From the NCBI GenBank assembly GCA_036346205.1, contig JARFJB010000400.1, positions 3,542,501 to 3,606,500 of the forward strand: a stretch of DNA of 64,000 bases, in the 5' to 3' direction. The notes under the pieces were generated by a model, which was given only the letters and a program-made list of their open reading frames with translations, made no database searches and was not told where the DNA came from. A program made the translations under genes and the position numbers. Positions 12,431 through 24,363 of the stretch are shown piece by piece. The DNA comes from Vesta saturnalis (taxonomy: Eukaryota > Arthropoda > Insecta > Coleoptera > Lampyridae). How positions within the stretch are numbered: the stretch's first letter is position 1; each line of letters starts with the position of its first letter.

Positions 12431-14890
12431 CAGTGCATCCCATTTTGATTGAGACAGCCAGATATCTGGGTTGTTGTTGAAGATAGAACCTTGCGGTTTC
12501 CGCAGTCCTGTGCCACTTTTTTGTGAAACTCAAGATGGCGTGAACGGATTTTGCTTAACTTCTTTCGTTTATAAATTACAGGGTGTTTTTGAAAATCCAC
12601 ACTTTTTGGATCCCCTCCATATCTAAGAAGTTTCTCAGCGATAATGTCAAATTGAAAACTTGTCCCATAGAGAATTTTACGTAGAATCCAGGGGCGCACT
12701 CAATTTTTTTTTCGGGGTATCGTATGGAGATAAGACTCAAACTTATGATTTTTTCAATGGAACACCCTGTATTTTATTACTTCATTAAATTACTTATTTT
12801 TTTTCCTTCGAAATGATATATAATATACAAACATGAAGTGTTCAAAAACGCTCCAAAATTACTAAAACATTGAATTTTAATAGTGCCAGGGATTTCAAAG
12901 TTTCGCTACAGGGATTATTATTTATGACTTTTTTATAGTAGGTCATGGATGCTACAAACACTGTTGTTGACTTTTGGAGCATTGTTTTATCAAGTGACTG
13001 TGGAGAAATCAACACATCTGCTGTCATGATGATAAATTTTGATGCGTTTTATAGTGTTTGTGTTTGACGATTTTGTTAATTTGTGAAATTTTATAATGGC
13101 TGAAAGATTTTTTCAGAACAACGAAAAGTATGATATCATACAATGTTTCAATCAATACCAGGAAAATGTTGACGAAGCATTAGAATTATATTTAAACAAG
13201 TAAACTAGTAATTTACAATAAAACAGTATATGACATATTGTTTTTAAAACGTTAGATATCCAAAGAGGCGTCAACCTAGTCGAGCAACGATATTTCGACT
13301 AAAGAATAATCTACTAAATGATGGTGCGTATTCTAAACCCCGACCCAAGACGTATAACAAGGAAAATAATGAAGTGGATGAAATAAATGCCTTAGCCAGC
13401 GTCCGTGTCTCTCCTCAGACTTCTTGTGCGAAGTTAGAAAATGACACTGGCGTTCCCCGATGACGGGTACAAAAGATTTTGAAAAAACACAAATTGAAAC
13501 CCTACAAAGTGAAGATTGTCCAGCATTTATACCCTGGTGATGCAGCGAGGCGTGTGAATTTCTGTCCCTCGAAGGGACAATAATTTTGCGAGTAAAGTCA
13601 TATGGTCAGACGAAGCCCATATAAGCAGTGCCGGTTTATTTAACAGGCAAAATACAAGGCACTGGTATGATGAAAACCAACACCTAAGTTTTGAGCAACA
13701 ACAACAGGGTCGATTTGGTTTTAATGTAGCCTGCTTCTTATTGGGGACATCAATAAAATACCGCGAATAGGTACTTGGCAATTTTAGAAGAAGTAATACC
13801 AGAATTCCTGGAGAATGTTCCCCTCGCCTATCTTAATGCCATTTACTTCCAACAAGACGTTGCCCCTGCCCACAATTCGAAGTTGATTGTGCCGTTTTTA
13901 GAAGAAACTTTCCAGGACCATTGGATTGGAACAAATGGACCCATTAGGTGGCCTGCAAGGTCACCTGATTTGACTCAGTGTTGGACTTTTTTGTGTGGTT
14001 TTTTGAAAAATAAAATATACGGTAAGAAGCACAATAATACCGAAGAACTTCGTGCAACAACAGAGGTAGTTTTCCAGAATTTACAAAATCGTCCTTTCAT
14101 AATTTTAAATGCATTAAGACGTATTAAGAAATTGTGTGTTAGCGAAAATGGACATCAATTTGAACAATTCAATGAATAAGTTACCGAATAATTTCGAAAT
14201 GAAATAGTATGAGTAAATATTTAATTAGTTGCTTATTCTACATTATGAACTTTTTATTACTATTTATTTGTTGCTATTAATTACCTACGTTTTGTGTTTT
14301 GATAGTGAATTAGTGTTAGTATTGTTCTTGTTGCTTTCATGGAAAAATCACAAGTAGTATTTCTTCAATTTGAACTTTTTTTGTATGAAAAACCCATAGC
14401 CTACTATTAAAAATCAACGTTTAGTGATTTTGGAGCATTTTAGATTTAGTTATAATTTTATTTGAAGATTATTAATATATGATATTATGTTATATATTAT
14501 ATATCATTTTGAAGGAAAAAAAATAAGGAATTTAATGAGGTGATAAAATACAGGATGTTCCATTGAAAAAATCATAAGTTTAAGTGATATCTCCATAACC
14601 ATACCGAGAAAAAAAAATTGAGTGCGCCACTGAATTCTACATAAAATTCTCTATGGGATAAGTTTTCAATTTGACATTATCGCTGAGAAACTTCATAGAT
14701 ATGGAGGGGATCCAAAAAGTGTGAATTTTCAAAAACGCCCTGTAACTTATGAACGAAACAAGTTAGGAAAAATCCGTTCAGGACATCTTGAGTTTCACAA
14801 AAAAGTGGCACAATACCGCAAAAACCGCAAGGTTCTATCTTCAACAACAACCGAGATACTTGGCTGTCTCAACCAAAATGGGATGCACTG
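12431..14890 (+). mobile_element. DD41D-type Tc1/mariner element, copy A, with long inverted repeats
   Basis: The element begins CAGTGCATCCCATTTTG at 12431 and ends with the inverted sequence at 14890, followed by TA. The left flank reads TG rather than TA, probably a mutation. Inverted repeats extend about 450 bp (12431 to about 12885, and about 14430-14890). They contain further inward motifs such as ACACCCTGTATTTTAT, which repeat the general Tc1/mariner terminal style. A transposase relic fills the middle. Copy B at 17246-19208 is the same family in opposite orientation. Confidence 0.8.
13096..14179 (+). pseudogene. DD41D-type transposase pseudogene, copy A
   Basis: ATG at 13096 opens MAERFFQNNEKYDIIQCF, the first helix of the DNA-binding domain. 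A 56-bp GT-AG intron (13200-13255) separates ALELYLNK from YPKRRQPSRATIFRLKNN; the same intron sequence is kept in copy B, so it looks ancestral. Later blocks are VIWSDEAH (first Asp) near 13598, YFQQDVAPAHNSK (second Asp) near 13850, and WIGTNGPIRWPARSPDLT near 13923. The third catalytic block reads TQCWTFLCGFLKNKIY in place of TPLDFFLWG, so the third acidic residue is lost. Several frameshifts and a stop before the last open stretch (13775-14179) confirm decay. Confidence 0.8.
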
Positions 14891-15239
14891 TACTGTAAAA
14901 AACTACTATACCGTAAAAACGTGTTTTACAGTATACTAGAGTATGACGTAAAACTGACAATTACAGTACAGTATGAAAATAAAGGTATACGCGGCATCCA
15001 TTTATCATTCGCAAATTAATTTCAGGTCCCTATCACTTTTCTTACGCCCGTTCCCTAATTTTCATTTTTATTTATTAAGTTTTAATTTTCAATATAAATT
15101 TAAATAAAATAAAAAAGGTAAGTCTTAAAACAAAGGGATAAGGCTAATATACAAAATAATGTTTTGAAATAAACGTTTTATTCTCAATATCTGAATATAA
15201 AATAAATATTGATTGCGCCTGCACAATTATGTGTGAGAC

Positions 15240-16830
15240 TTGGCATTTGGTTTATTTACCACCACATTTTCAATGAGGAATCTTTTCCTCTTTTTGGATA
15301 CACATTTCGGATTTCCTGCAGGTCTAACTGCTTGTAGACAGTTTACGCCTTTATACTTTGACGACGTGCAATTGCTGTTGGTCGAACTTTTATCTTCTTG
15401 GCGCCATAAACGGTATCATTATTATTTGTACATTTAAATAAAAAGTCATTTCAATTATTTGCCGTTGTTAAATTTTCTGCAATGCTATTAAATCGTTTTA
15501 GCAAATTACTATTAACGCCTCCGTCTTTTGCTATATTGATGATCTTCAACAAATTTGCGTCAAAGTTGGTAATGCCTTTTTCTGTAGGCTGTATTTAAGT
15601 TTCTGTAGACGATTCACACTAAAAATTGAAATAGTTATTAATATATCAAATTATATTTTATAATATTCTAGATTTTACTTCAACGATTTCTGAATTTGTG
15701 ACAATCATGGGTTCGAGAAAATGATCTTCAACTTCGTTCTCCATGTTTTCTTTATTAGACATATCCATAAAAAAATGTTCAACGATGTTGTTTCCCATTG
15801 AAATGATAAACGAGGTGCAGTGTTTAGTCCTTTTACAAATTGTATAATATGTATTGCACAAAGGTGTTTACAAAAAGCATAACCAGTACATGCTGGAAAA
15901 TCACATAAACAAGTCTTTGTACTTGCATTATCCAAAGTGTTTGAATCTGTAGAACTGCCTACTTGAAATAAGAGATCTTTTTAGATCCTTTGATTTAATA
16001 CAAAATTTTCTAAATTCCAATTCAGGTTTGGTTATACGAACGCTAGCAAATTTTTGAATACGCTGCAAGTGATGGTTTTCTAAAATAATTATGATAAACT
16101 CCAATAGTGGTAATGGGTTATATGCTTTGCTCTACTGAGTTATTAGTATTGTGATCCCTTTCTATATTGTTTAACAACATCATGTTCTCTTGTTGCATTT
16201 ATAACTTTGAATATCGTTTTTGTAAAAACATTTCACAGAATAATAATATTAGTTCCCTTCTATCTTTATTTTCAACTTTACTTTTTGCAAGAACAGAGCC
16301 ATCGCCAAACTGATTGACAAACATGAAACGTACGCAGCAATTCAGAATTTTCAAAGACTTTTCATAAGACGTTTCGTTCAGCTTTTGAGCCATCTGTCAT
16401 AAAAACACTAGCACCCCCTTTCCTTCCAAACCCACGTGGACCAATAAATTTTTTAATTTCATTAAACGCATTTAAATATTCTTCTTCTGTCTGATTTAAA
16501 TGAATAGCACATCACCTATTTTAGTGGCTCCTATTAAAAATGTAACAGTTGTTCCAGATTGGTCACAACTGGCTGTGGAGTCAATAAATACGATTTCTGA
16601 TGTAAAACTATATTGATGACTTCTTTCCATTACAGGAGTTACGCTTATACATAAAGGTTCTTCATGAAACGATATTAAAATTCCCGAATTTTGATATTCT
16701 TTTATTGTATTCCTTATTTTATCTATGTTGGAGCCTATTGGTTTCCATAATTGTTCTTTCTAGTAAAAATTCCAGTACATAGTTGAATTTATTTATTGTT
16801 TATACAGCTTGAATATCAAACTCACAGGGT
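15240..16830 (-). pseudogene. MULE transposase pseudogene
   Basis: Read on the minus strand from about 16830 downward: IWKPIGSNIDKIRNTIKEY, then the first catalytic Asp in EIVFIDSTASCDQSGTT (about 16600), FLIGATKIGDVLF, the second Asp in VFMTDGSKAERNVL (about 16405), and TFHVCQSVWRWLC, a block characteristic of MULE enzymes. A SWIM-type zinc finger follows (TCLCDFPACTGYAFCKHLC, near 15860-15920; CxC...CxH). The C-terminus near 15240-15600 has KIKVRPTAIARRQS, GVNCLQAVRPAGNPK and KKRKR. Stops and frameshifts occur between most blocks. Confidence 0.75.
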
Positions 16831-17069
16831 ATATGAAACATTACATTTTCCTATTACAAGTTTTACAGGCACCTTATAATGGAGAAAAGTAGAAATATAA
16901 TCATAAATATATTTTTTCGTGTATTATTAGATATTAAGACATCACATAGCTATTAATACCTATTTTCTTTAATAACTACTTAGTCTATGCCCTGCGCTAA
17001 AAAATCTAACTGTAAATACAATTCTATAAAAATTTGCTTTCGCAAATATCCTTAGACTACTGACAAATC

Positions 17070-17243
17070 CTTATAATTTTATGACAATACAGAAAATGGC
17101 ATTACCAACTTTGAAGCAAATTTGTGAAAGATCATCAATATAGCAAAAGACGGAGGCGTTAATGATAATTTGCTAAAAAGATTTAATAACATTGCAGAAA
17201 ATTTAACAACGGCAACTAATTTAAATGATTTTTTATTTAAATG
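17070..17243 (+). repeat. MULE right arm, inner part, with duplicated C-terminal coding sequence
   Basis: This is the reverse complement of about 15430-15600. On the plus strand it reads LLKRFNNIAENLTTATN and LNDFLFKC, the same C-terminal segment as the transposase in the left arm. It continues at 19211 after the DD41D insertion. Confidence 0.8.
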
Positions 17244-17245
17244 TA

Positions 17246-19208
17246 CAGTGCATCCCATTTTGGTTGAGACAGCCAAGTATCTCGGTTGTTGTTGCGGTTT
17301 TCGCGGTTCTGTGCCACTTTTTGGTAAAACTCAAGATGTCCTGAACGGATTTTTCCTAACTTCTTTCGTTCATAAGTTACAGGGCGTTTTTGAAAATTCA
17401 CGCTTTTGGACCCCCTCCACATCTACGAAGTTTCTCAGCGATAATGTCAAATTGAAAACTTATCCCATAGAGAATTTTATGTAGAATTCAGTGGTTTTTT
17501 TTTCGGGGTATGGTTATGGAGATACGACTCAAACTTATGATTTTTTCAATGGAACACCCTGTATTTTATCACCTGATTAAATTCCTTATTTTTTTCGTTC
17601 AAAATGATATATAATATATAAACATAAATTCTTCAAAAATGCTCCAAAATCACTAAAACATTGATTTTTAATAGTAGGCTTTGGATTTTTCATACAAAAA
17701 AAAGTTTAAATTGAAGAAATACTACATGTGATTTTCCCATGAAAGGAAGAACAATACTAACACTAATTCACTAACAAAACACAAAACGTAGGTAACTAAT
17801 AGCAACAAATAGATAGTGATAAAAAGTTCATAATGTAGAATAAGCAACTAATTAAATATTTACTCATATTATTGTTCAAATTGATGTCCATTTTCCCTAA
17901 CACACAATTGATACAATTTCTTAATACGTCTTAATGCATTTGAAATTATGAAAGGACGATTTTGTAAATTCTGGAAAACTGCTTCTGTTGTTGCACGAAG
18001 TTCTTCAATATTATTGTGCCTCTTACCGTATATTTTATTTTTCAAAAAACCTCACAAAAACCTTGCAGGCCACCTAATGGGTCCATTTGTTCCAATCCAA
18101 TGGTCCTGGAAAGTTTCTTCTAAAAACGGCACAATCAACCTCGAATTGTGGGTAGGGGCACCGTTTTGTTGGAAGTAAATGGCATTAAGATAGGCGAGGG
18201 GAACATTCTCCGGGAATTCTGGAAACAGGCTAGATTAAAACCAAATCGACCCTGTTGTTGTTGCTCAAAAATTAGATGTTGGCATGTTAAATAAACCGGC
18301 ACTGCTTATATGGGCTTCGTCTGACCATATGACTTTACTCGCAAAATTATTGCCCCTTCGAGTTTGGTTCAAAAACCAATTACAGAAATTCACACGCCTC
18401 GCTGCATCACCCGGGTATAAATGCTGGACAATATTCACTTTTTAGGGTTTCAATTTGTGTTTTTTTAAAATCCTTTGTACCCATGATCGGGGAACGCCAG
18501 TGTCATTTTCTAACTTCGTACAAGAAGTCTGAGGAAAGACACGGACGCTGGCTAAGACATTTATTTCATCCATTTCAATATTTTCCTTGTTATACGTCTT
18601 GGGTCGTGGCTAAACCCCGACCCAAGACGTACGCACTATAATTTAGTAGATTATTCTTTAGTCGAAATATCGTTGCTCGACTAGGTTGACGCCTCTCTGG
18701 ATATCTAACGTTTTAAAAACAATATGTCATATAATGTCTTATTGTAAATTACTAGTTTACCTGTTTAAATATAATTCTAATGCTTCGTCAACACTCTATT
18801 AAAATTCAATGTTTTAGTAATTTTGGAGCATTTTTGAAAACTTCATGTTTATATATTATATATCATTTCGAAGGAAAAAAAAAGTAATTTAATGAGATAA
18901 TAAAATACAGGGTGTTCCATTGAAAAAATCATAAGTTTGAGTCTTATCTCCATAACGATAACCCGAAAAAAAAATTCAGTGCGCCCCTGGATTCTACGTA
19001 AACTTCTCTATGGGACAAGTTTTCAATATTATCACTGAGAAATTTCTTAGATATGGAGAGGATCCAAAAAGTGTGGATATTCAAAAACACCCTGTAATTT
19101 ATAAACGAAAGAAGTTAGGCAAAATCCGTTCAGGCCATCTTGAGTTTCACAGCATCGCGGAAACCGTCAGGTTCTATCTGGCTGTCTCAACCAAAATGGG
19201 ATGCACTG
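17246..19208 (-). mobile_element. DD41D-type element, copy B, inserted in the MULE arm
   Basis: It begins CAGTGCATCCCATTTTGG at 17246 after TA (17244-17245) and ends GGGATGCACTG at 19208 before TA (19209-19210), giving a TA duplication. Removing it rejoins the MULE arm sequence exactly as in the left arm. The transposase relic is on the minus strand (C-terminal part near 17870-18190, DNA-binding part near 18640-18760) and retains the intron seen in copy A. The N-terminal exon region has a deletion relative to copy A, so this copy is 1963 bp against 2460 bp. Confidence 0.85.
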
Positions 19209-19655
19209 TACAAATAATAATGGTACAGTTCATCGCTTCAAGAAGATAAAAGTGCAGCCAACAGCAATCGCACGTCGTCAAAGTAAGTATAAAGGCGTAA
19301 ACTGTCTACAAGCAGGTAGAACTGCAGGAAATCTGAAATGTGTATCCAAAAAGAGGAAAAGATGCTAAATGCAAAGTCTCACACATAACTATGCAGGCGC
19401 AATCAATATTTATGTTATATTCAGATATTGAGAATAAAACATTTATTTTAAAGCATTATTTTGTATATTAGCTTTATCCCTATGTTTTCAGACTTACCTT
19501 TTTTATTTTATTTAAATTTATATTGAAAATTAAAACTTAATAAATAAAAATGAAAATTAGGGAACGGACGTAAGAATAGGGCTAGGGTCCTGAAATTAAT
19601 TTGCGAATGATAAATGGATGTCGCGCATATCTTTTGCGTGCTTTTGTAAAATCAC

Positions 19656-19699
19656 CAATTCGGATAGGGTACAGAAATTTCTGTACCCTATCCGAATTG
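19656..19699. repeat. Perfect 44-bp palindrome
   Basis: Positions 19656-19677 (CAATTCGGATAGGGTAC...) are the exact reverse complement of 19678-19699. A decayed version occurs at about 10617-10660. Flanking bases match between the two sites only in inverted orientation (AAATCAC on one side, ATTATCCCCGG on the other). Confidence 0.9.
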
Positions 19700-20475
19700 A
19701 TTATCCCCGGCATACGGGTAACCTCACAGATTGCCTACTCGTTTCAGTCGCCCGTGAAAAAGTCTTACAGCACGTGTAGCTCCAGTTAACAAGGATACGA
19801 TTTGTGGCATTGATTATCCATTGTTTTTGCTAATTATCAAATGTGTGTTAAATTTGCAATTATATGGAGTAAGTACACGTAGTTTATTGCTAGGATATAT
19901 CTGAAAATAAATAAATATTGTAGTAGTAATAATTTACATAACCTCTAAATTTTTTACTGATGTCTAATAAAAATTTGCTATTAGTTACTATGTAATCACA
20001 ATTTATGTCCTTCAGATCATGCATAATTTACCAAGTACAAGCAAAATGTGAAATAAAAATAAGAAGTTGACAGGGGCGGAGTTGATTCAATGCTTAGAGG
20101 GGGATTCTGATGTGGAAGAATTTGAGACGGAAGAATATGTAAGTAGCAGTGATTCTGAGTACAACGCGAGTGATAAAGGCGAATCTGATTTTGAAGGATA
20201 CTTTAGTGATTCAAGCGTATTAGATGAAAATGTACAATCATTGGAATCTAATGACAAGTCTGGTGTATTAGATGAAAATGTACAATGGGTGGAATCTAAT
20301 GAGCAGGAAAATGATGATGATGATGCAAAATGCACAACGCCATAGCAGATCATTCAGAATTCACACATGGAAACCTACCGATAAAGAAGAAATTAAAAAA
20401 TTTTTGGGTGCTATGTATTTGGGACTTGTAAAGTATCCGAAAATTACTGATTATTGGAGTAAGTCGCGATTATAC

Positions 20476-23019
20476 AGGGTGGATGACTACTGCGTGGATG
20501 ATTTCTCCTTAACTATTACAGATACCAAAACCAATTTTAGTGTGGTAATACACGATCATTGGACCTATATTCTAAAAATATTCAGGTATATACAGGCCGA
20601 TTGACAAAAATATGCCAACCCAAACCTGTTTTTTTATGGAACACCCTATATATTTTTGAATTTTTGGATTCACTGTTACATTTAGAATAAAAGTACAGAA
20701 ATTTGTATCTGTATCACTAACCGTTCTGCAGATATCGTCACTTTAGTACCAAAATAGAGTTAACTTTGGAACCACGATGCGAGCGTTGTTACCACGATTT
20801 TGTAAATCTGTTTATACCAGCGACTATTAATAATAGTCTAATAACAAACACACTGGAAAATTTTTCGAAAACATGTAAAATTATACAGAATGATTAACTT
20901 ACGCGAAATGTAATTTTTCTCAGTTTTTTCAAACGCAACACCCTGTATATTTGTCCACATTTCGATTCCCCGTGAAAAGTAGATACTAATTGATAATAGG
21001 TTTTATAGCCATAAGACGGGCCCTTCTTCAGATATTGACGCTTTTACTTAAAAATATTCTAAAATACAACAAAACAAATCAGGTAAGCTAACCGCTCGTA
21101 ATAAAGAGGAACAATTGCATCTACTGTTTTGACGTTTGTATAATCATTAAAATATTGTTCCATTAGTTTATGTGTTTTTGAATTATCGTTTTGTCAATTT
21201 TTGCATAAAATGAATTTTTCCAAAGAAGAAATGGTCGATATGATCTTTTTTACGGCGAAGCTCAACGAAATGCTTTGCTGGCTACCCGTTTGTACTGTGA
21301 ACGGTAGCCAGACAGAGGACAGCCCCGGTAACAATCGTTTATGAATGTAGTTGAAATATTCATAAATTCTGGAAGTGTGTGTTATCCCAAGCGCGCAAAA
21401 ACAAGCCAAAATGAAGAAATTGAGTTTCAAGTTGTGGCATCTCTTATACAAAATCCGCAAATTAGTACCAGAGAGCTAAATACACAACTAGACCTAAATA
21501 GAAATACAGTTCGCAGCTTTATTAAAAAGAAAACAAATTGCATTCTTATCATATCAACGTCAAGCTTTAAGTGAAATAGATTTGCAAAATCGTGAATCTT
21601 TCTGCCAATGGGTAACTACTAAAGTCAATGAAGAACCCAATTTTGTTAATAACGTTCTATTTACAGATGAGGCAACTTTTCACAATAATGGCAATATTAA
21701 CACACATAACTATCATCACTATTCAGATACTAATCCACACATCTTAAGAGTTGTTGATCACCAGCATCGATGATCAGTTAATGTGTGGGGTGGTATAATC
21801 AATTTTACTGTGGTTGGTCTTTTTTTCTTTGATGGGATTCTTACTGGAGGAAGATATTTACAGTTTTTGGAAAATGATTTACCCGAGGTTTTGAAAAATA
21901 TCGAAGTAGATAATATTCGGACGATGTGGTTTCAACTGGATGGCGCCCCTCGGCACTATGTAATCAACGTTAGGCAATATCTCGATAGAAATTAATCGAT
22001 GAGGTGGATAGGACGAGATGGTGTGAAAAACTGGCCAACCAGATCACCGGATCTTACGCCTCTTGATTTCTTCCTTTGGGGCTACGTTAAAGAAAAAGTT
22101 TACCAACATTCTCCCATCACTAGCGAAGACATGAAAAATAGAATTAGAGCTGCGTTTCAATCCATTTCGCCTCTAATGTTGTTGCGAGTGAATCTTTCGT
22201 TTACCGAGCGAATTGCAAAGTGTTTAGCTAGGTGTGGTCAGCATTTTGAACACTTAATTTGAATTTATGGTTTTATTTGTTTATGTTTACTTGTTCAACT
22301 TATTTTTAAGTGTAGAGAATTATTTCATTGTTTAGTTATTAATTAAGTTTTCCTATCAGTTAAAGAATTTCTTGCCATTCGTAATTTCTTATTTGGTCTG
22401 GATTTTATTTTAACTGTTCTTCTGTATGTCAATATTTTCAAATAAAGCGTTAATATCTCAAGAAGGGTCCGTCTTATGGCTATGAAACCTATTATCAATT
22501 AGTATCTACTTTTCACGGGGAATCGAAATGTGGACAAATATACAGGGTGTTGCATTTGAAAGAATTGAAAATAATTATATTTCGCGTATGTTAATCATTC
22601 TGTATAGTTTGACATGTTTTCGAAAAATTTCCCAATTTGTTTGTTAGTAGACTATTTTTAATAGTCGGTGGTATAAACAGATTTACAAAATCGTGGTGAA
22701 AACGCTCGCATCGTGGTTCCAAAGTTAACTCTTTTTGGTACTAAAGTGACGATATCTCCAGAACGGTTAGTGATACAGATACAAATTTCTATACTTTTAT
22801 TCTAAATGTAACAGTGAATCCAAAAATTCAAAAATATACAGGGTGTTCCATTAAAAAAACACAGGTTTGCGTTGGCATATTTTTATCAATCGCCCTGTAT
22901 ATACGTAAATATTTTTAGAATGTAGGTCCAATGATCGTGTATTACCACACCAAAATTGGTTTTAATATATCTAATAGTTAAGGAGCAATCCTCCGTCCAC
23001 ACAATAGACACCCACCCTG
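20476..23019 (+). mobile_element. DD41D-type element, copy C, with ~585-bp inverted repeats, inside piggyBac
   Basis: The element starts CAGGGTGGATG at 20476 after TA (20474-20475) and ends CACCCACCCTG at 23019 before TA (23020-23021). The arms (20476-21059 and 22431-23019) are inverted and well conserved. Inside each arm the terminal-like motif recurs twice more (near 20587 and 20938 on the left). Removing the element restores a continuous piggyBac reading across SKSRLY and NHFIPSVM. Confidence 0.9.
21210..22262 (+). pseudogene. DD41D-type transposase pseudogene, copy C
   Basis: ATG at 21210 begins MNFSKEEMVDMIF; frameshifts follow and SFMNVVEIFINSGSV continues in another frame. A helix-turn-helix region (ISTRELNTQLDLNRNTV) precedes ENRESFCQWV-type sequence near 21582. 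The first Asp is in NNVLFTDEATF (about 21650), the second in MWFQLDGAPRHYV (about 21945), the third in SPDLTPLDFFLWGYV (about 22050). There are 41 residues between the second and third, matching the DD41D (rosa/Visitor-like) spacing. Two in-frame stops break it: one at 21771-21773, where related proteins have Trp, and one at 21993-21995. The C-terminus CLARCGQHFEHLI is intact. It is the best-preserved copy here. Confidence 0.85.
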
Positions 23020-24139
23020 TATAATAACCACTTTATTCCTTCTGTAATGACTAGAAACAGGTTTCAGATTCTTACATTTTTCTGATAACGCAGCTGCTTT
23101 GCCCGACGATCGTTGCCCTAAAATAAAAAAAATATTTGAAATGGCACAATCACGATTTACTCAACAGTATAACCCTGGATTAACATTAGTGGTTGATGAA
23201 ACAAAGATTCCTTTTAGAGGAAGATTACCTTTCAGACAGTATATACCTTCACAGTGTCACCGTTATGCCCTCAAAATTTTTAAATTATGTAATCCAGTAG
23301 GTTATACCCTAAAAATGATTATGTATACCGGCAAAATAAGTAAACGACGGAATAATTTACCGGGAACAATTATACTAGATTTAGTAAAAGACTACCTACA
23401 CAGAGGAAAATCACTACTACACGTCTTTGCCTCTAACAAAACAGTTACTAGATATCCATACTCACTTACTAGGAACTCTTCATAAGAACAGACAGGGTAT
23501 TCCAAGAGATATACTTTACAATAAATTAAAAAAAGTAGAAATAACGGAAAAGAAACATCCTGATGGCATTGTAATGGGTAAATAGCATGACAAACGTGAT
23601 GTTCTCCTAAACTAAAAACTAAACTAAACATGGGACAGAAATGACGGGGCAAACAGAAGAAAGGTAGGGCAGCTGTAATAAAACCTGAGGCAATTATAGA
23701 TTATAACCAGGGAAAAGATGGTGTTCACGTCTCTGATCAACTGGCAAGTTATTTCTCGCCCCTGACAAAAACAGTTCGTTGGTATCATAAACCTACCATT
23801 GAAATTTTATTCAATACAGCTGTCGTAAATAGCCTTAAGATATTTTAAATCTTTCGGCACGCGAAAACAGCAACATTAGTACATTTCGGGAGCAGCTAAT
23901 CCTTAGTTTAGTAAATTATAACCAAGTACCTGAACCTATCAATATTGTAAAACATATCCTGGTTACAGATGACAATCAAAACAAAAGATAATCGGAAGAA
24001 GAGAAAACGTAACCAGTGTTATATTGGAGCAGTGGCAACATATGGTAGTAAAGTTGCTCAAAAGAACCCCAAACTTGTTTCTACGTGTTGCAATGTTTGC
24101 AATATATTTTTTTTGCGTAACGTGTTTCACTAAAAATCA

Positions 24140-24359
24140 TTTTACGATCACCGGTGATACTCATGGCAAAGAGTTGTGCAATATGTAACTGTAGTGCCAT
24201 TAGCGTCACCCGGGATCTTAACATTTTTTTTTAATGTTTAATAAGAATATCCACTTGAGTTGTATTGTAATTTTTTTATCAATAAATTATCGTTTACAAG
24301 TATTTCTCATTTTGGCACCTCTGGTACGTCCGTCCTCTCTTATGGTGGCAGCCAAAGTG
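24140..24359 (+). mobile_element. piggyBac-like right terminal region
   Basis: Contains ATCACCGGTGATAC (24148) and TAGTGCCATTAGCGTCACC (near 24190), and ends TGGCAGCCAAAGTG at 24359 directly before TTAA (24360-24363). The last 14 bases are the exact reverse complement of the start at 10459. Confidence 0.65.
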
Positions 24360-24363
24360 TTAA

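Larger units (their letters stand above)
14982..19635 (-). mobile_element. Mutator-like element (MULE) with ~600-bp inverted arms
   Basis: The left arm, about 14982-15600, is the reverse complement of a right arm split into 17070-17243 and about 19211-19635. The right arm is split by the DD41D copy B at a TA site (17244). The outer arm end reads GCGGCATCCATTTATC on the left and the matching inverted sequence near 19612-19627. A transposase relic with MULE motifs lies between. The arms include the last ~120 codons of the transposase, which is unusual. I could not confirm a 9-bp target duplication. Confidence 0.75.
20040..24130 (+). pseudogene. piggyBac-like transposase pseudogene, split by a DD41D element
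   Basis: The first part (about 20060-20475) encodes an acidic N-terminus (GDSDVEEFETEEYVSSSDSE) with a 45-bp tandem duplication (VLDENVQSLESN, then VLDENVQWVESN). After a frameshift near 20340 comes WKPTDKEEIKKFLGAMYLG and YWSKSRLY. The protein resumes after 23021 with NHFIPSVMTRNRFQILTFF. Then comes LVVDETKIPFRGRLPFRQY, which carries the first catalytic Asp and the piggyBac GR..FRQY motif, followed by CHRYALKIFKLC. The C-terminus near 24000 has KKRKRNQCYIGAVATYG and CCNVC, part of a cysteine-rich tail. Several frameshifts follow 23440. The chance open frame crossing 20476 is a chimera with the inserted element. Confidence 0.8.

Noticed and set aside
20272..20604. 110-codon frame as a single protein
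   Set aside because: It crosses the transposon junction at 20476; the first part is piggyBac, the rest is DD41D inverted repeat.
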